Origin: JAHRAH01 sp051009015
GTDB taxonomy: Bacteria > Pseudomonadota > Gammaproteobacteria > Tethybacterales > Persebacteraceae
NCBI GenBank assembly: GCA_051009015.1
Contig: JBPCWZ010000183.1
Coordinates: 1 to 7,182, forward strand
Direction of reading: 5' to 3'
Length of the DNA: 7,182 nucleotides
Shown here: piece by piece, positions 1-5,825 of the stretch
How positions within the stretch are numbered: the stretch's first letter is position 1
Layout: the number at the start of each line of letters is the position of its first letter
The notes under the pieces: generated by a model
What the model saw: only the letters and a program-made list of their open reading frames with translations
Database searches by the model: none
Told to the model about the DNA's origin: nothing
Translations under genes and position numbers: made by a program

Positions 1-3
1 TTG

Positions 4-1029
4 TTATATCCTGCCTTCGGTGATGGCGTGGCAGGCGGCTTTTCGGGTTGGGGTTATTTGCTGCAGTTTCGGCGGCGGCGGCATTTGGCAGTTGGCGGCG
101 GCGTTCGGGCAGCGGGGGTGAAAAAAACAGCCGGAAGGCAAATCGTCCGGCGATGGTTGTTCTTTTGTTGATGATGCCGCTTGCGGCAGAGGTTTGCCGA
201 TGGCGGGGGCGGCGGCAAGCAGGGTTTTGGAATACGGATGACGCGGCGCGGAAAATAATTCATCGCACGGGGATTCTTCGCATACCCTGCCAAGATACAT
301 TACCGCCGCGCGGTCGCCAAAAGCGCGCACTACCGACAAATCATGACTGATAAACAAAAATGCCAGTTGCTGGCGGGCGCGCAACTCGCCAAGCAGGTTT
401 AATATCTGCGCCTGCACCGATACATCAAGCGCGGCGACCGGCTCGTCCGCGATGACAAATCTCGGTTTGGCAATAAGCGCGCGGGCTATGCTCAGCCGCT
501 GACGCTGACCGCCGGAAAACTGATGCGGATATTTCGGCAAAGCATCCGCCGACAAACCGGTGTCGGCAAGCGCCTCCGCCGCATCGTCAAGGGCTTCGGC
601 GGGCGTCTTTTGCGGGAAATGAAAACGCGCCACTTCCGTTAATGTCTGCTTTACGGTCATGCGCGGATTGAGCGATGCATCCGGATTTTGGAATATCATC
701 TGCACGGCGCGGCGATGCGGGCGGCGGGCTTTTTCGGACAAGTTGTCTATGCGCTTGCCGTCAAGCAATACCTCGCCGGAGTCGGGGCGGTGCAAACCGG
801 CGATAACCTGCGCCAAAGTGGATTTGCCGCAGCCGGATTCGCCGACAACACAAAACACTTCTGCCGGATATACCCGCAAACTGACGCCATTGAGAGCGTG
901 TATGACCGCCGATTTGCTCCCGGCAAACTGCCCGCCGGTGCGGAATGTTTTGCTAATGTCGCAAACTTCCACAAGCGGGGAGTGTTGCGCTTTTTCGGCT
1001 TGTTGCGCTTTTGTCGGCTTTTCTGTCAT
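4..1029 (-). CDS. dppF: Peptide ABC transporter ATPase, DppF/OppF type
   Basis: This is the second cytoplasmic ATPase, expected to form a heterodimer with DppD. The frame is open upstream to 1188, but the ATG at 1029 overlaps the dppD stop as ATGA and gives a 341-residue protein of normal length, so I use it. The N-terminal part is a polar tail of about 18 residues. Motifs are Walker A GESGCGKST (63-71), Q-loop Q114 in MIFQNP, DASLNPRMT (117-125), signature FSGGQ (171-175), Walker B VIADE (192-196, E196), D-loop ALD (200-202) and switch histidine H229. FSGGQRQR with IARAL is the usual DppF form. The oligo_HPY extension starts at HPYSKTLL (264-271). Like DppD, it has four cysteines, C301, C307, C314 and C333, of the iron-sulfur type. 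It is the last operon gene in the window; its TAA is 3 bases from the edge, so any sixth gene or terminator is not visible. Confidence 0.94.
   Translation of the reverse strand: MTEKPTKAQQAEKAQHSPLVEVCDISKTFRTGGQFAGSKSAVIHALNGVSLRVYPAEVFCVVGESGCGKSTLAQVIAGLHRPDSGEVLLDGKRIDNLSEKARRPHRRAVQMIFQNPDASLNPRMTVKQTLTEVARFHFPQKTPAEALDDAAEALADTGLSADALPKYPHQFSGGQRQRLSIARALIAKPRFVIADEPVAALDVSVQAQILNLLGELRARQQLAFLFISHDLSVVRAFGDRAAVMYLGRVCEESPCDELFSAPRHPYSKTLLAAAPAIGKPLPQAASSTKEQPSPDDLPSGCFFHPRCPNAAANCQMPPPPKLQQITPTRKAACHAITEGRI
1026..1029 (-). promoter_or_regulatory. ATGA stop/start overlap dppD-dppF
   Basis: The dppF ATG (1029-1027) overlaps the dppD TGA (1028-1026). The preceding 20 bases hold no purine-rich Shine-Dalgarno sequence, so dppF is probably translated by ribosomes finishing dppD. 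This site decides the dppF start. Confidence 0.85.
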
Positions 1030-2048
1030 CGGGCGGGAGTGTTTGTTATTGATGATTCCGCCTTTTGCGGCGATGACATGTCCGTGCGCGGGCAGGCGGC
1101 AAACCATTGGGGTTTGACTTCGGCAAGCGGCGGGGTTTTTGTCCGGCATTGTCCGGCGGCGATAGCGCACCGCGGATGAAAAGCGCAACCTGCGGGAATG
1201 TCCGCAAGCGGCGGCATCCGCCCGGGGATTTGATTAAACTTCCTGCCTTCCTTGTCGTCGTTGTAGTTTTCGGGCAATGCCGACAACAAACCGCGTGTGT
1301 AGGGGTGTAGCGGTTTGCCTATCACATCCGCAGTATTGCCGCATTCCACCGCCGCACCGGCATACATTACCATCAGGCGGTCGGTCATCTGCGATGCCAA
1401 ACTTAAATCGTGCGTGATGAGAATCAATGCCATCTTTCGCACCTGGCACAACCTTGCAAGTAATGCCATAATCTCCGCTTGTATTGTTACATCAAGCGCC
1501 GTCGTCGGCTCGTCGGCAATGATGATATCCGGCTCGCTTATCAATGCCGCCGCTATCACAACACGCTGGCGCATTCCGCCCGAAAGTTCATGCGGATAAG
1601 CGCGCATTCTGGCTTCCGCCGATGGTATCGCAACTTCGCGCAAACGGCGCAATGCCAACTCCCGCGCTTGCTTTTTGCTGCAATCTCGCGCGCATTCGGC
1701 AAGTTGTTCGCCAATGGTCAGCACCGGGTTCAAAGTCGTCATCGGGTCTTGAAATATCATCGCCATCCGCCCGCCGCGTACTTTGCGAAGTTTGTCCGCC
1801 GAAAGTTGCAAGACATCCGCGCCGTCAAATAGTATCGCGCCGCCGCAAACATTCGCCGCCGGAGGCAACAAGCGCAAAAGCGCCAATGCCAATAATGATT
1901 TTCCCGCGCCGCTCTCGCCGACAATGCCCAGCCGCTCGCCGCGCATTAATGAAAAAGACACTCCGCGCAAAGCCCGGCGGCGGATGCCGTCCGCGCTTGT
2001 AATATCCGCCGACAAATCGGCAACTTCCAGTAATGCTTTTGTCATCAT
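1026..2048 (-). CDS. dppD: Peptide ABC transporter ATPase, DppD/OppD type
   Basis: This is one of two cytoplasmic ATPases that power peptide import. The 340 residues fit the family. Motifs in order are Walker A GESGAGKS (44-51), Q-loop Q100 in MIFQDP, ABC signature LSGGM (155-159), Walker B IIIADE (175-180, catalytic glutamate E180), D-loop ALD (184-186) and switch histidine H213 in THD. All catalytic residues are present. The C-terminal oligopeptide/dipeptide extension (oligo_HPY type) begins near LHPYTRGLL (247-255) and holds four cysteines, C288, C294, C301 and C319, in the arrangement that binds a [4Fe-4S] cluster in mycobacterial OppD. The ATG overlaps the dppC stop (TAATG), and a second Met codon follows at once at 2045, so the start could be one codon later. 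Its TGA overlaps the dppF ATG. The gene appears intact. Confidence 0.95.
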   Translation of the reverse strand: MMTKALLEVADLSADITSADGIRRRALRGVSFSLMRGERLGIVGESGAGKSLLALALLRLLPPAANVCGGAILFDGADVLQLSADKLRKVRGGRMAMIFQDPMTTLNPVLTIGEQLAECARDCSKKQARELALRRLREVAIPSAEARMRAYPHELSGGMRQRVVIAAALISEPDIIIADEPTTALDVTIQAEIMALLARLCQVRKMALILITHDLSLASQMTDRLMVMYAGAAVECGNTADVIGKPLHPYTRGLLSALPENYNDDKEGRKFNQIPGRMPPLADIPAGCAFHPRCAIAAGQCRTKTPPLAEVKPQWFAACPRTDMSSPQKAESSITNTPAR

Positions 2049-2050
2049 TA
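2046..2050 (-). promoter_or_regulatory. TAATG stop/start overlap dppC-dppD
   Basis: The dppC TAA (2050-2048) shares its last base with the dppD ATG (2048-2046), and a second ATG follows directly (2045-2043). No Shine-Dalgarno match is seen upstream, which again suggests translational coupling. Confidence 0.85.
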
Positions 2051-2950
2051 TGGCGCGGTGCGCGGGTTCAGGGCATCGCGCAAAAAATCGCCGAGCATAT
2101 TAACCGACAATATCAACAACACAAGCGCCAGTGCCGGAAAGAAAGTTATCCACCATGCGCCGCTGAAAATATATTCAAAACCCGCGTGTATCAGCGACCC
2201 CAAAGACGGGCGCGTAACCGGCATGCCCAAGCCCAGAAACGAAAGCGCCGCTTCGGATATGATGGCATTGGCAACTTGCACCGTGGAGATAACCGTCACC
2301 GGCGTCATCGTGTTTGGCAGTATGTGGCGAAACATCAAACGCGCCGGGGAATACCCTATAACCCTGCCGGCGGCGACATATTCCTTTTGCTTTTCGGCAA
2401 GGACGCTTGCGCGCACGGTGCGGGCGTATTGGGGCCATTCGGCTACGCCGATGATAAAAACCAAAAGATAAAGCGCCACCTCCTCATATCGCTGAGCGCC
2501 AAACAACGCCTGAAAAAGCGCCAGCGCGACAATGGCAACCATCATCGTGGAAAACGACAACTGAATGTCGGCAATGCGCATTAGCACCGCATCCAAACGC
2601 CCGCCGGCATAACCGGCAACAAGCCCGATGCAAATGCCAAGAGCCGCCTGCAGCAACACGGCAAAAACGCCGATGAAAACCGATATGCGCAAGCCGTAGA
2701 GAATCGCGCTCAATAAATCGCGCCCCTGCGCATCCGTGCCGATGGCAAAACGCCCCTCGCCGCCGCTTATCCACGCCGGCGGCATTTCCGAATCCATAAT
2801 GTCAAACTGCAATTGGTCGTGCGGGTTTGTCGGCGACAAATACGGCGCAAACAAAGCGGCAAAAACCAGCAACAACAAAAGCACAAGCGCGGCGGCGGCG
2901 GCCTTGTCGCCCGCCAGACGCCGCCGCCAAAAAGCCGCGCCCCTTGTCAT
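2048..2950 (-). CDS. dppC: Peptide ABC transporter permease, DppC/OppC type
   Basis: This is the second channel subunit, which pairs with DppB. The 300 residues are normal for the family. The N-terminal OppC_N-type segment has a cytoplasmic FWRRRLAGDK stretch and a first helix at about 18-38. The DppC signature GTDAQGRDLLS (71-81) with YGLRISVFIG (85-94) follows. Further helices are at about 95-115, 133-150, 157-172, 217-240 and 268-290. The EAA loop contacting the ATPases is at about 190-213 (EYVAAGRVIGY, then HILPN). SEAALSFLGLG (232-242) and PSLGSLI (248-254) are also conserved. The start codon overlaps the dppB stop (ATGA), and no good Shine-Dalgarno site precedes it, so translation is probably coupled. 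Its TAA overlaps the dppD ATG by one base. Nothing is truncated. The symbol is by family and order. Confidence 0.94.
   Translation of the reverse strand: MTRGAAFWRRRLAGDKAAAAALVLLLLLVFAALFAPYLSPTNPHDQLQFDIMDSEMPPAWISGGEGRFAIGTDAQGRDLLSAILYGLRISVFIGVFAVLLQAALGICIGLVAGYAGGRLDAVLMRIADIQLSFSTMMVAIVALALFQALFGAQRYEEVALYLLVFIIGVAEWPQYARTVRASVLAEKQKEYVAAGRVIGYSPARLMFRHILPNTMTPVTVISTVQVANAIISEAALSFLGLGMPVTRPSLGSLIHAGFEYIFSGAWWITFFPALALVLLILSVNMLGDFLRDALNPRTAP
2947..2950 (-). promoter_or_regulatory. ATGA stop/start overlap dppB-dppC
   Basis: The dppC ATG (2950-2948) overlaps the dppB TGA (2949-2947). The sequence just upstream is a GGC repeat rather than a proper Shine-Dalgarno site, so reinitiation after dppB is the likely route for making DppC in equal amount. 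Confidence 0.85.
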
Positions 2951-3927
2951 ATGCCGCCGCCGCCGATTCTCACCGCCGGATTAATGTATGTGTAGGCGGC
3001 ATCGGCAAGGGTGTTTATCGCCACAAACATAAAGCCGACAACTATCAGATAGGCGACAATCAGCGGTGCATCGGCGCGCGTTACCGCTTCCAAAAACAAA
3101 AAGCCCATGCCGGGCCATTGAAAAACCGATTCGGTCAGTATTGTGTATGCAAGGAGTGTGCCAATTTGCACTCCTCCGACCGTCACCACCGGCAGCAAAG
3201 TGTTGCGAAAGGCATGCACAAAATACACCCGCGCCGCCGTCAGCCCTTTGGCGCGGGCAAAGCGGACATAATCCGACGCCAGCGCTTCCGTCATCTCGGC
3301 GCGTATCAGACGGATAAACAGCGGCAGCATAATGGACGACAAAGTTACCGCCGGAAGGAGAAGATGGGCAAGCCCGTCAAGCGTGAAAAAACTGCTGCGC
3401 CAAAAGCCGAACAACAGCGCCGTGTCGCCGCGCCCGAAAGAAGGCAGCCAGCCGAGATGGACCGAAAAAAGATAAATGCCGAATATCGCCGTGAGAAAAA
3501 CCGGCACCGATATTCCCAAAATGCTCAGCGCCATTATCGCCCGCGCCAAAAACGCCCGCGGGCGAATGGCGCAATATATTCCCGCCGGCACCGAAAGCAG
3601 CATAATAATAAGCACGGCTGCCATGACCAATTCAAATGTCGCCGGAAACTTGTCGGCGATGACGGAAAGCGAAGGTTTCTTGAAAAAATAGGAATCGCCA
3701 AAATCGCCGCGCACCGCGCCGGACAAAAAACGAAAATACTGCACCGCAAAAGGATCGTTCAAACCCATCTCCTCCCGCAACTCCTCGCGCACTTGTTCGG
3801 ATACCGACTGCCCGGCAAGTTCGCGCAGGGGATCGCCCAGATGACTGCGCACGGCAAAGGCGATAATGCTGATAATCAGCATTACCGCCGCCCCCTGCAA
3901 AAGGCGGCGGCACAAAAAACGCAACAT
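2947..3927 (-). CDS. dppB: Peptide ABC transporter permease, DppB/OppB type
   Basis: This is one half of the inner-membrane channel of the importer. The 326 residues match the family length of about 310-340. The N-terminus starts with a membrane helix (about 9-27, after LRFLCRRLL), followed by the periplasmic segment with MGLNDPFAVQYFRFL (54-68) and GDFGDSY (74-80), both typical of DppB. Further helices lie at about 97-122, 128-158, 186-207, 247-265 and 286-310. The cytoplasmic EAA loop that docks on the ATPases is at about 219-246 (DYVRFARAKGL, then FRNTLLP). TESVFQWPGMG (265-275) is a family signature. It lies 41 bases after the binding-protein gene, with a hairpin between them, and its TGA overlaps the next ATG as ATGA. 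Residues 322-325 are four glycines encoded by a run of GGC codons. The symbol reflects family and gene order, not a proven substrate. Confidence 0.94.
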   Translation of the reverse strand: MLRFLCRRLLQGAAVMLIISIIAFAVRSHLGDPLRELAGQSVSEQVREELREEMGLNDPFAVQYFRFLSGAVRGDFGDSYFFKKPSLSVIADKFPATFELVMAAVLIIMLLSVPAGIYCAIRPRAFLARAIMALSILGISVPVFLTAIFGIYLFSVHLGWLPSFGRGDTALLFGFWRSSFFTLDGLAHLLLPAVTLSSIMLPLFIRLIRAEMTEALASDYVRFARAKGLTAARVYFVHAFRNTLLPVVTVGGVQIGTLLAYTILTESVFQWPGMGFLFLEAVTRADAPLIVAYLIVVGFMFVAINTLADAAYTYINPAVRIGGGGI

Positions 3928-3970
3928 AAAACCGCCCCCCGACCGCCGCCGTCAAAGCGGGCGCGGTTTT
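3928..3970 (-). promoter_or_regulatory. Intercistronic hairpin covering the dppB ribosome binding region
   Basis: AAAACCGC (3970-3963 on the transcript) pairs perfectly with GCGGTTTT (3935-3928) over 8 base pairs. After one mismatch, three more G-C pairs follow (3961-3959 with 3939-3937). The stem begins in the binding-protein stop codon (TAA, 3971-3969) and ends against the dppB ATG (3927). The G-run (3940-3935), the best Shine-Dalgarno candidate for dppB, is in the 3' arm. The structure also ends in four U residues like a weak terminator. It could trim read-through, protect the upstream message or limit dppB initiation. The inverted repeat is visible directly; its role is inferred. Confidence 0.58.
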
Positions 3971-5618
3971 ACTTAACCACCAAATCGCCGATGTAGGGGA
4001 AGTTCATCACATTGACTATCGGTTCAATGTTAACATTCTCCTGTGACGCCCACGAAAGGTTTTGCCAATGCAGGGGGATAAAAGCGGCATCGCGATAGGC
4101 GATCTCTTCTATCTTTTGCAGTTGCGCGGCGCGCTTGGCGGCATTGACTTCCGATTGCGAATCCAAAACCAGCCGGTCTACAAACTTGTTGCAGTAGTTG
4201 CCGCTGTTGTATTGGCCGTAGCCGCTTTCGGCGTCCGGGCACATCAGCAAAAACTCGCTGAAGTTGCCGGAATCTTCGGTGTCGGAATGCCAGCCTATCA
4301 TCATCATATCGGCGGCGCGCTCGTCAAACTTCGGCCAATACTGCGCTTTGGGCATGGTCGTCAGATTAACGCGAATGCCAATCTTGCCGAGCATCGCCGC
4401 AACCGCCTCGGCGACTTTGGCATCGTTGACATAGCGGTTATTCGGCGCCATCATGCTGAGCGAAAAGCCGTTTTCATAACCGGCTTCTTTCATCAGTTGC
4501 CGCGCCTTCTCCACATCAAAACGCGGCTGCAAAAGCGGATTATGCCCCGCATAGCCGGGCGGGCTTTGCTGGGCGGCGGGGGCGGCAAAACCTTTCATTA
4601 TCTTCTCGGCGATGCCGCGGTTATTGACGGCATAGGCGATGGCCTGGCGCACTTTGGCATTGGCAAGGGCAGGGTTGCGCTTTTGGTTTAGTTGAAAAGT
4701 AATCACCCTTGTGCCGGGCATTGTTACCAGCGAAGTGCCGGAGTTGCTTTTGATTCTCGCCAAATCATTCGGCGGCACCGGGGCGATAAAATCCACATCG
4801 CCCGAAAGCAAAGCGGCAACGCGGGTAGCATCATTGGCGATGGGCGTCAGCACAATATTATCAACATTGCCCGGCGAAGATTTGTCCCAATAACCGGCGA
4901 AGCGGGAGAAATCCACGCGCACGCCCTGCTCGCGCGATGAGACGACAAAAGGACCGGTGCCGGAGACATTGCGCGAGGCAAAAGAATCGCCGTGTTTGAC
5001 AATCTCATCCTTGCCGCGATAAAACTCGCTGTCCATCGGAAAAAGATAAGTCGCCTGATGCAAAACCAGCGGATAAGGTTTGTGCGTGCGCAAAACGACG
5101 GTGTATTTGTCGGGCGTTTCGCAGGCGGCAAAGGGGGCGTAAAGCGCCTTAAAATCCGGGCTCGTTTGCAGCCGCGCAAAAGTCCAGCACACATCGGCGC
5201 TTGTCATTTCGTTGCCGGAATGAAACTTGACGCCGCGCCGCAAGTTAAAGCGCATTGTCAAATCGTCCTCCCTCTGCCACGATTCGGCAAGGCGCGGCTC
5301 AAACGACAAATCGTGATTCCATCGCACCAGCGGGTCAAAGAGCATGTGCGAAAGTTGTATGGTCGCACCGGAGAGTTGTTCGTGCGGGTCCAAAGAAACC
5401 GGGTCGGCGTCATAAGCCATTTTCAGTTCTTTGGCATAGCCCGGCATCGCCAGCGCCAAAGCGCAAAAAAGCAACCCGACCTTGCGCCCCGCCTTGTGCA
5501 GTATGCGCGAAAGCCCGGCATTTTGCGGTTTGCCCGCGGGCATTGTGCGTTTATGGGCGGGCATTTGCGCCCCGTTGTCGGGCGCCTTGTGCGGCGCGGT
5601 TTTGCGGATGTTTTTCAT
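3969..5618 (-). CDS. Periplasmic peptide-binding protein of an ABC importer (SBP family 5)
   Basis: This protein captures a peptide or similar solute in the periplasm and delivers it to the permease pair. It has 549 residues, usual for the SBP_bac_5 (DppA/OppA) family. Residues 1-46 are basic, the hydrophobic core is about 47-58 and cleavage probably follows GYA (62). No lipobox is seen, so it should be soluble. Family hallmarks are SLDPHEQ (75-81), RLAESW (109-114) followed by LRRGVKFHSG (126-135) with SADV (140-143), the KVRQAIAYAV segment (322-331), and GWHSDTEDSGNF (442-453). The last aligns with the DppA segment GWTGDNGDPDNF, which supplies the aspartate that holds the peptide amino group; D446 and D449 occupy the two acidic positions. 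C460 and C476 could form a disulfide. The start is fixed by a strong Shine-Dalgarno site. It is the first gene of the operon. The exact substrate (dipeptide, oligopeptide, glutathione or other) cannot be read from sequence. Confidence 0.94.
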   Translation of the reverse strand: MKNIRKTAPHKAPDNGAQMPAHKRTMPAGKPQNAGLSRILHKAGRKVGLLFCALALAMPGYAKELKMAYDADPVSLDPHEQLSGATIQLSHMLFDPLVRWNHDLSFEPRLAESWQREDDLTMRFNLRRGVKFHSGNEMTSADVCWTFARLQTSPDFKALYAPFAACETPDKYTVVLRTHKPYPLVLHQATYLFPMDSEFYRGKDEIVKHGDSFASRNVSGTGPFVVSSREQGVRVDFSRFAGYWDKSSPGNVDNIVLTPIANDATRVAALLSGDVDFIAPVPPNDLARIKSNSGTSLVTMPGTRVITFQLNQKRNPALANAKVRQAIAYAVNNRGIAEKIMKGFAAPAAQQSPPGYAGHNPLLQPRFDVEKARQLMKEAGYENGFSLSMMAPNNRYVNDAKVAEAVAAMLGKIGIRVNLTTMPKAQYWPKFDERAADMMMIGWHSDTEDSGNFSEFLLMCPDAESGYGQYNSGNYCNKFVDRLVLDSQSEVNAAKRAAQLQKIEEIAYRDAAFIPLHWQNLSWASQENVNIEPIVNVMNFPYIGDLVVK

Positions 5619-5625
5619 GTCAATA

Positions 5626-5633
5626 CTCCTTTT
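5626..5633 (-). promoter_or_regulatory. Strong ribosome binding site of the binding-protein gene
   Basis: The minus strand reads AAAAGGAG, then 7 bases, then ATG (5618-5616). This is a near-ideal Shine-Dalgarno match and spacing, and the only canonical one in the operon. It fixes the binding-protein start at 5618 rather than at the upstream GTG at 5822 or at in-frame ATGs downstream, such as 5564, which has only a weak G-run. Confidence 0.88.
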
Positions 5634-5648
5634 GGTAATGTCAATGTC

Positions 5649-5664
5649 GCTTTTCGGTAAAAGC
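5649..5664 (-). other. Small hairpin in the operon leader
   Basis: The 16 bases form a perfect stem of 6 base pairs (GCTTTT against AAAAGC) with a four-base loop. If the promoter call is right, it sits within a few bases of the 5' end of the transcript, where such a stem can slow degradation. No U run follows, so it is not a terminator. Confidence 0.35.
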
Positions 5665-5673
5665 AGCCCCCCG

Positions 5674-5701
5674 ATATTAGCAAAAACTCCCGTCAAAACA
5701 A
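5674..5701 (-). promoter_or_regulatory. Candidate sigma70-like promoter for the transporter operon
   Basis: On the minus strand there is a TAATAT hexamer (5679-5674), one mismatch from the -10 consensus TATAAT in an AT-rich patch of otherwise GC-rich DNA. A TTGTTT hexamer (5701-5696) stands 16 bases upstream and matches TTGACA at three positions. Transcription would begin near 5667, giving a leader of about 48 bases before the binding-protein ATG. A better -35 (TTGACG, 5696-5691) is only 11 bases from this -10 and so does not fit. The call is tentative; no operator palindrome was recognised. Confidence 0.35.
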
Positions 5702-5709
5702 AACTGACG

Positions 5710-5732
5710 AAAAGCCGCCCGAAAAGGCGCGC
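5710..5732 (-). terminator. Probable rho-independent terminator after the ankyrin gene
   Basis: Read on the minus strand, the 5' arm (5732-5726) pairs with GGCGGC (5719-5714) in six G-C pairs with one bulged G. The loop is UUUUCG and four U residues follow (5713-5710). It lies about 95 bases after the ankyrin stop codon and just before the promoter candidate of the transporter operon, which is where a terminator separating the two units would be expected. The bulge and the short U run make it moderate rather than strong. Confidence 0.42.
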
Positions 5733-5747
5733 CGATATCGCGGCGGC

Positions 5748-5796
5748 GGATTCCCGCCGTAGTGTATCCCTGCGGAGGCGGGTGCGGGAATGACGG
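5748..5796. repeat. Palindromic dispersed-repeat-like element (ATTCCCGC...GCGGGAAT)
   Basis: The arms ATTCCCGC (5750-5757) and GCGGGAAT (5784-5791) are perfect inverted repeats of 8 bases. They are flanked by GG on the left and GACGGGG on the right. Inside them, 5757-5762 can pair with 5770-5775 with one wobble pair. The pattern GGATTCCCGC...GCGGGAATGACGG resembles short intergenic palindromes scattered in many proteobacterial genomes; the neisserial dRS3 core ATTCCC-N8-GGGAAT is a similar design. Here the interior is longer, with 30 bases between ATTCCC and GGGAAT. The element starts about 35 bases after the ankyrin stop codon and could protect the 3' end of that transcript. Membership of a genomic family is inferred from one copy. 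Confidence 0.5.
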
Positions 5797-5825
5797 GGAC
5801 GGGCGCGACAACCGCATCGCACCCG

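Noticed and set aside
1030..1188. Upstream extension of dppF by 53 codons.
   Set aside because: It would overlap the conserved cysteine-containing end of dppD. The ATGA overlap at 1026-1029 gives the normal family length.
2889..2972. GCC/GGC triplet runs near 2889-2905 and 2953-2964 (poly-Ala in DppC and four Gly at the end of DppB), considered as phase-variable repeats.
   Set aside because: The runs are short and made of in-frame triplets, so slippage would not switch the genes off.
2827..3996. Open frame of 389 codons on the plus strand.
   Set aside because: It lies antisense to dppB and part of dppC, and its product is dominated by Lys, Arg, Gln and His, the expected complement of membrane-protein codons. 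It has no recognisable domain and the opposite-strand genes are certain.
4062..5660. Two plus-strand open frames (4062-4691 and 4992-5660) opposite the binding-protein gene.
   Set aside because: They are mirror frames of a strongly supported gene in GC-rich DNA, with no family motif.
5691..5696. TTGACG as the -35 box of the operon promoter.
   Set aside because: It is only 11 bases from the TAATAT hexamer, and no -10 box is found 16-18 bases downstream.
5619..5822. Upstream extension of the binding protein to a GTG at 5822, adding 68 residues including a hydrophobic stretch.
   Set aside because: The strong Shine-Dalgarno site at 5626-5633 is correctly spaced for the ATG at 5618, and the extension would translate the palindromic repeat and the terminator-like hairpin.
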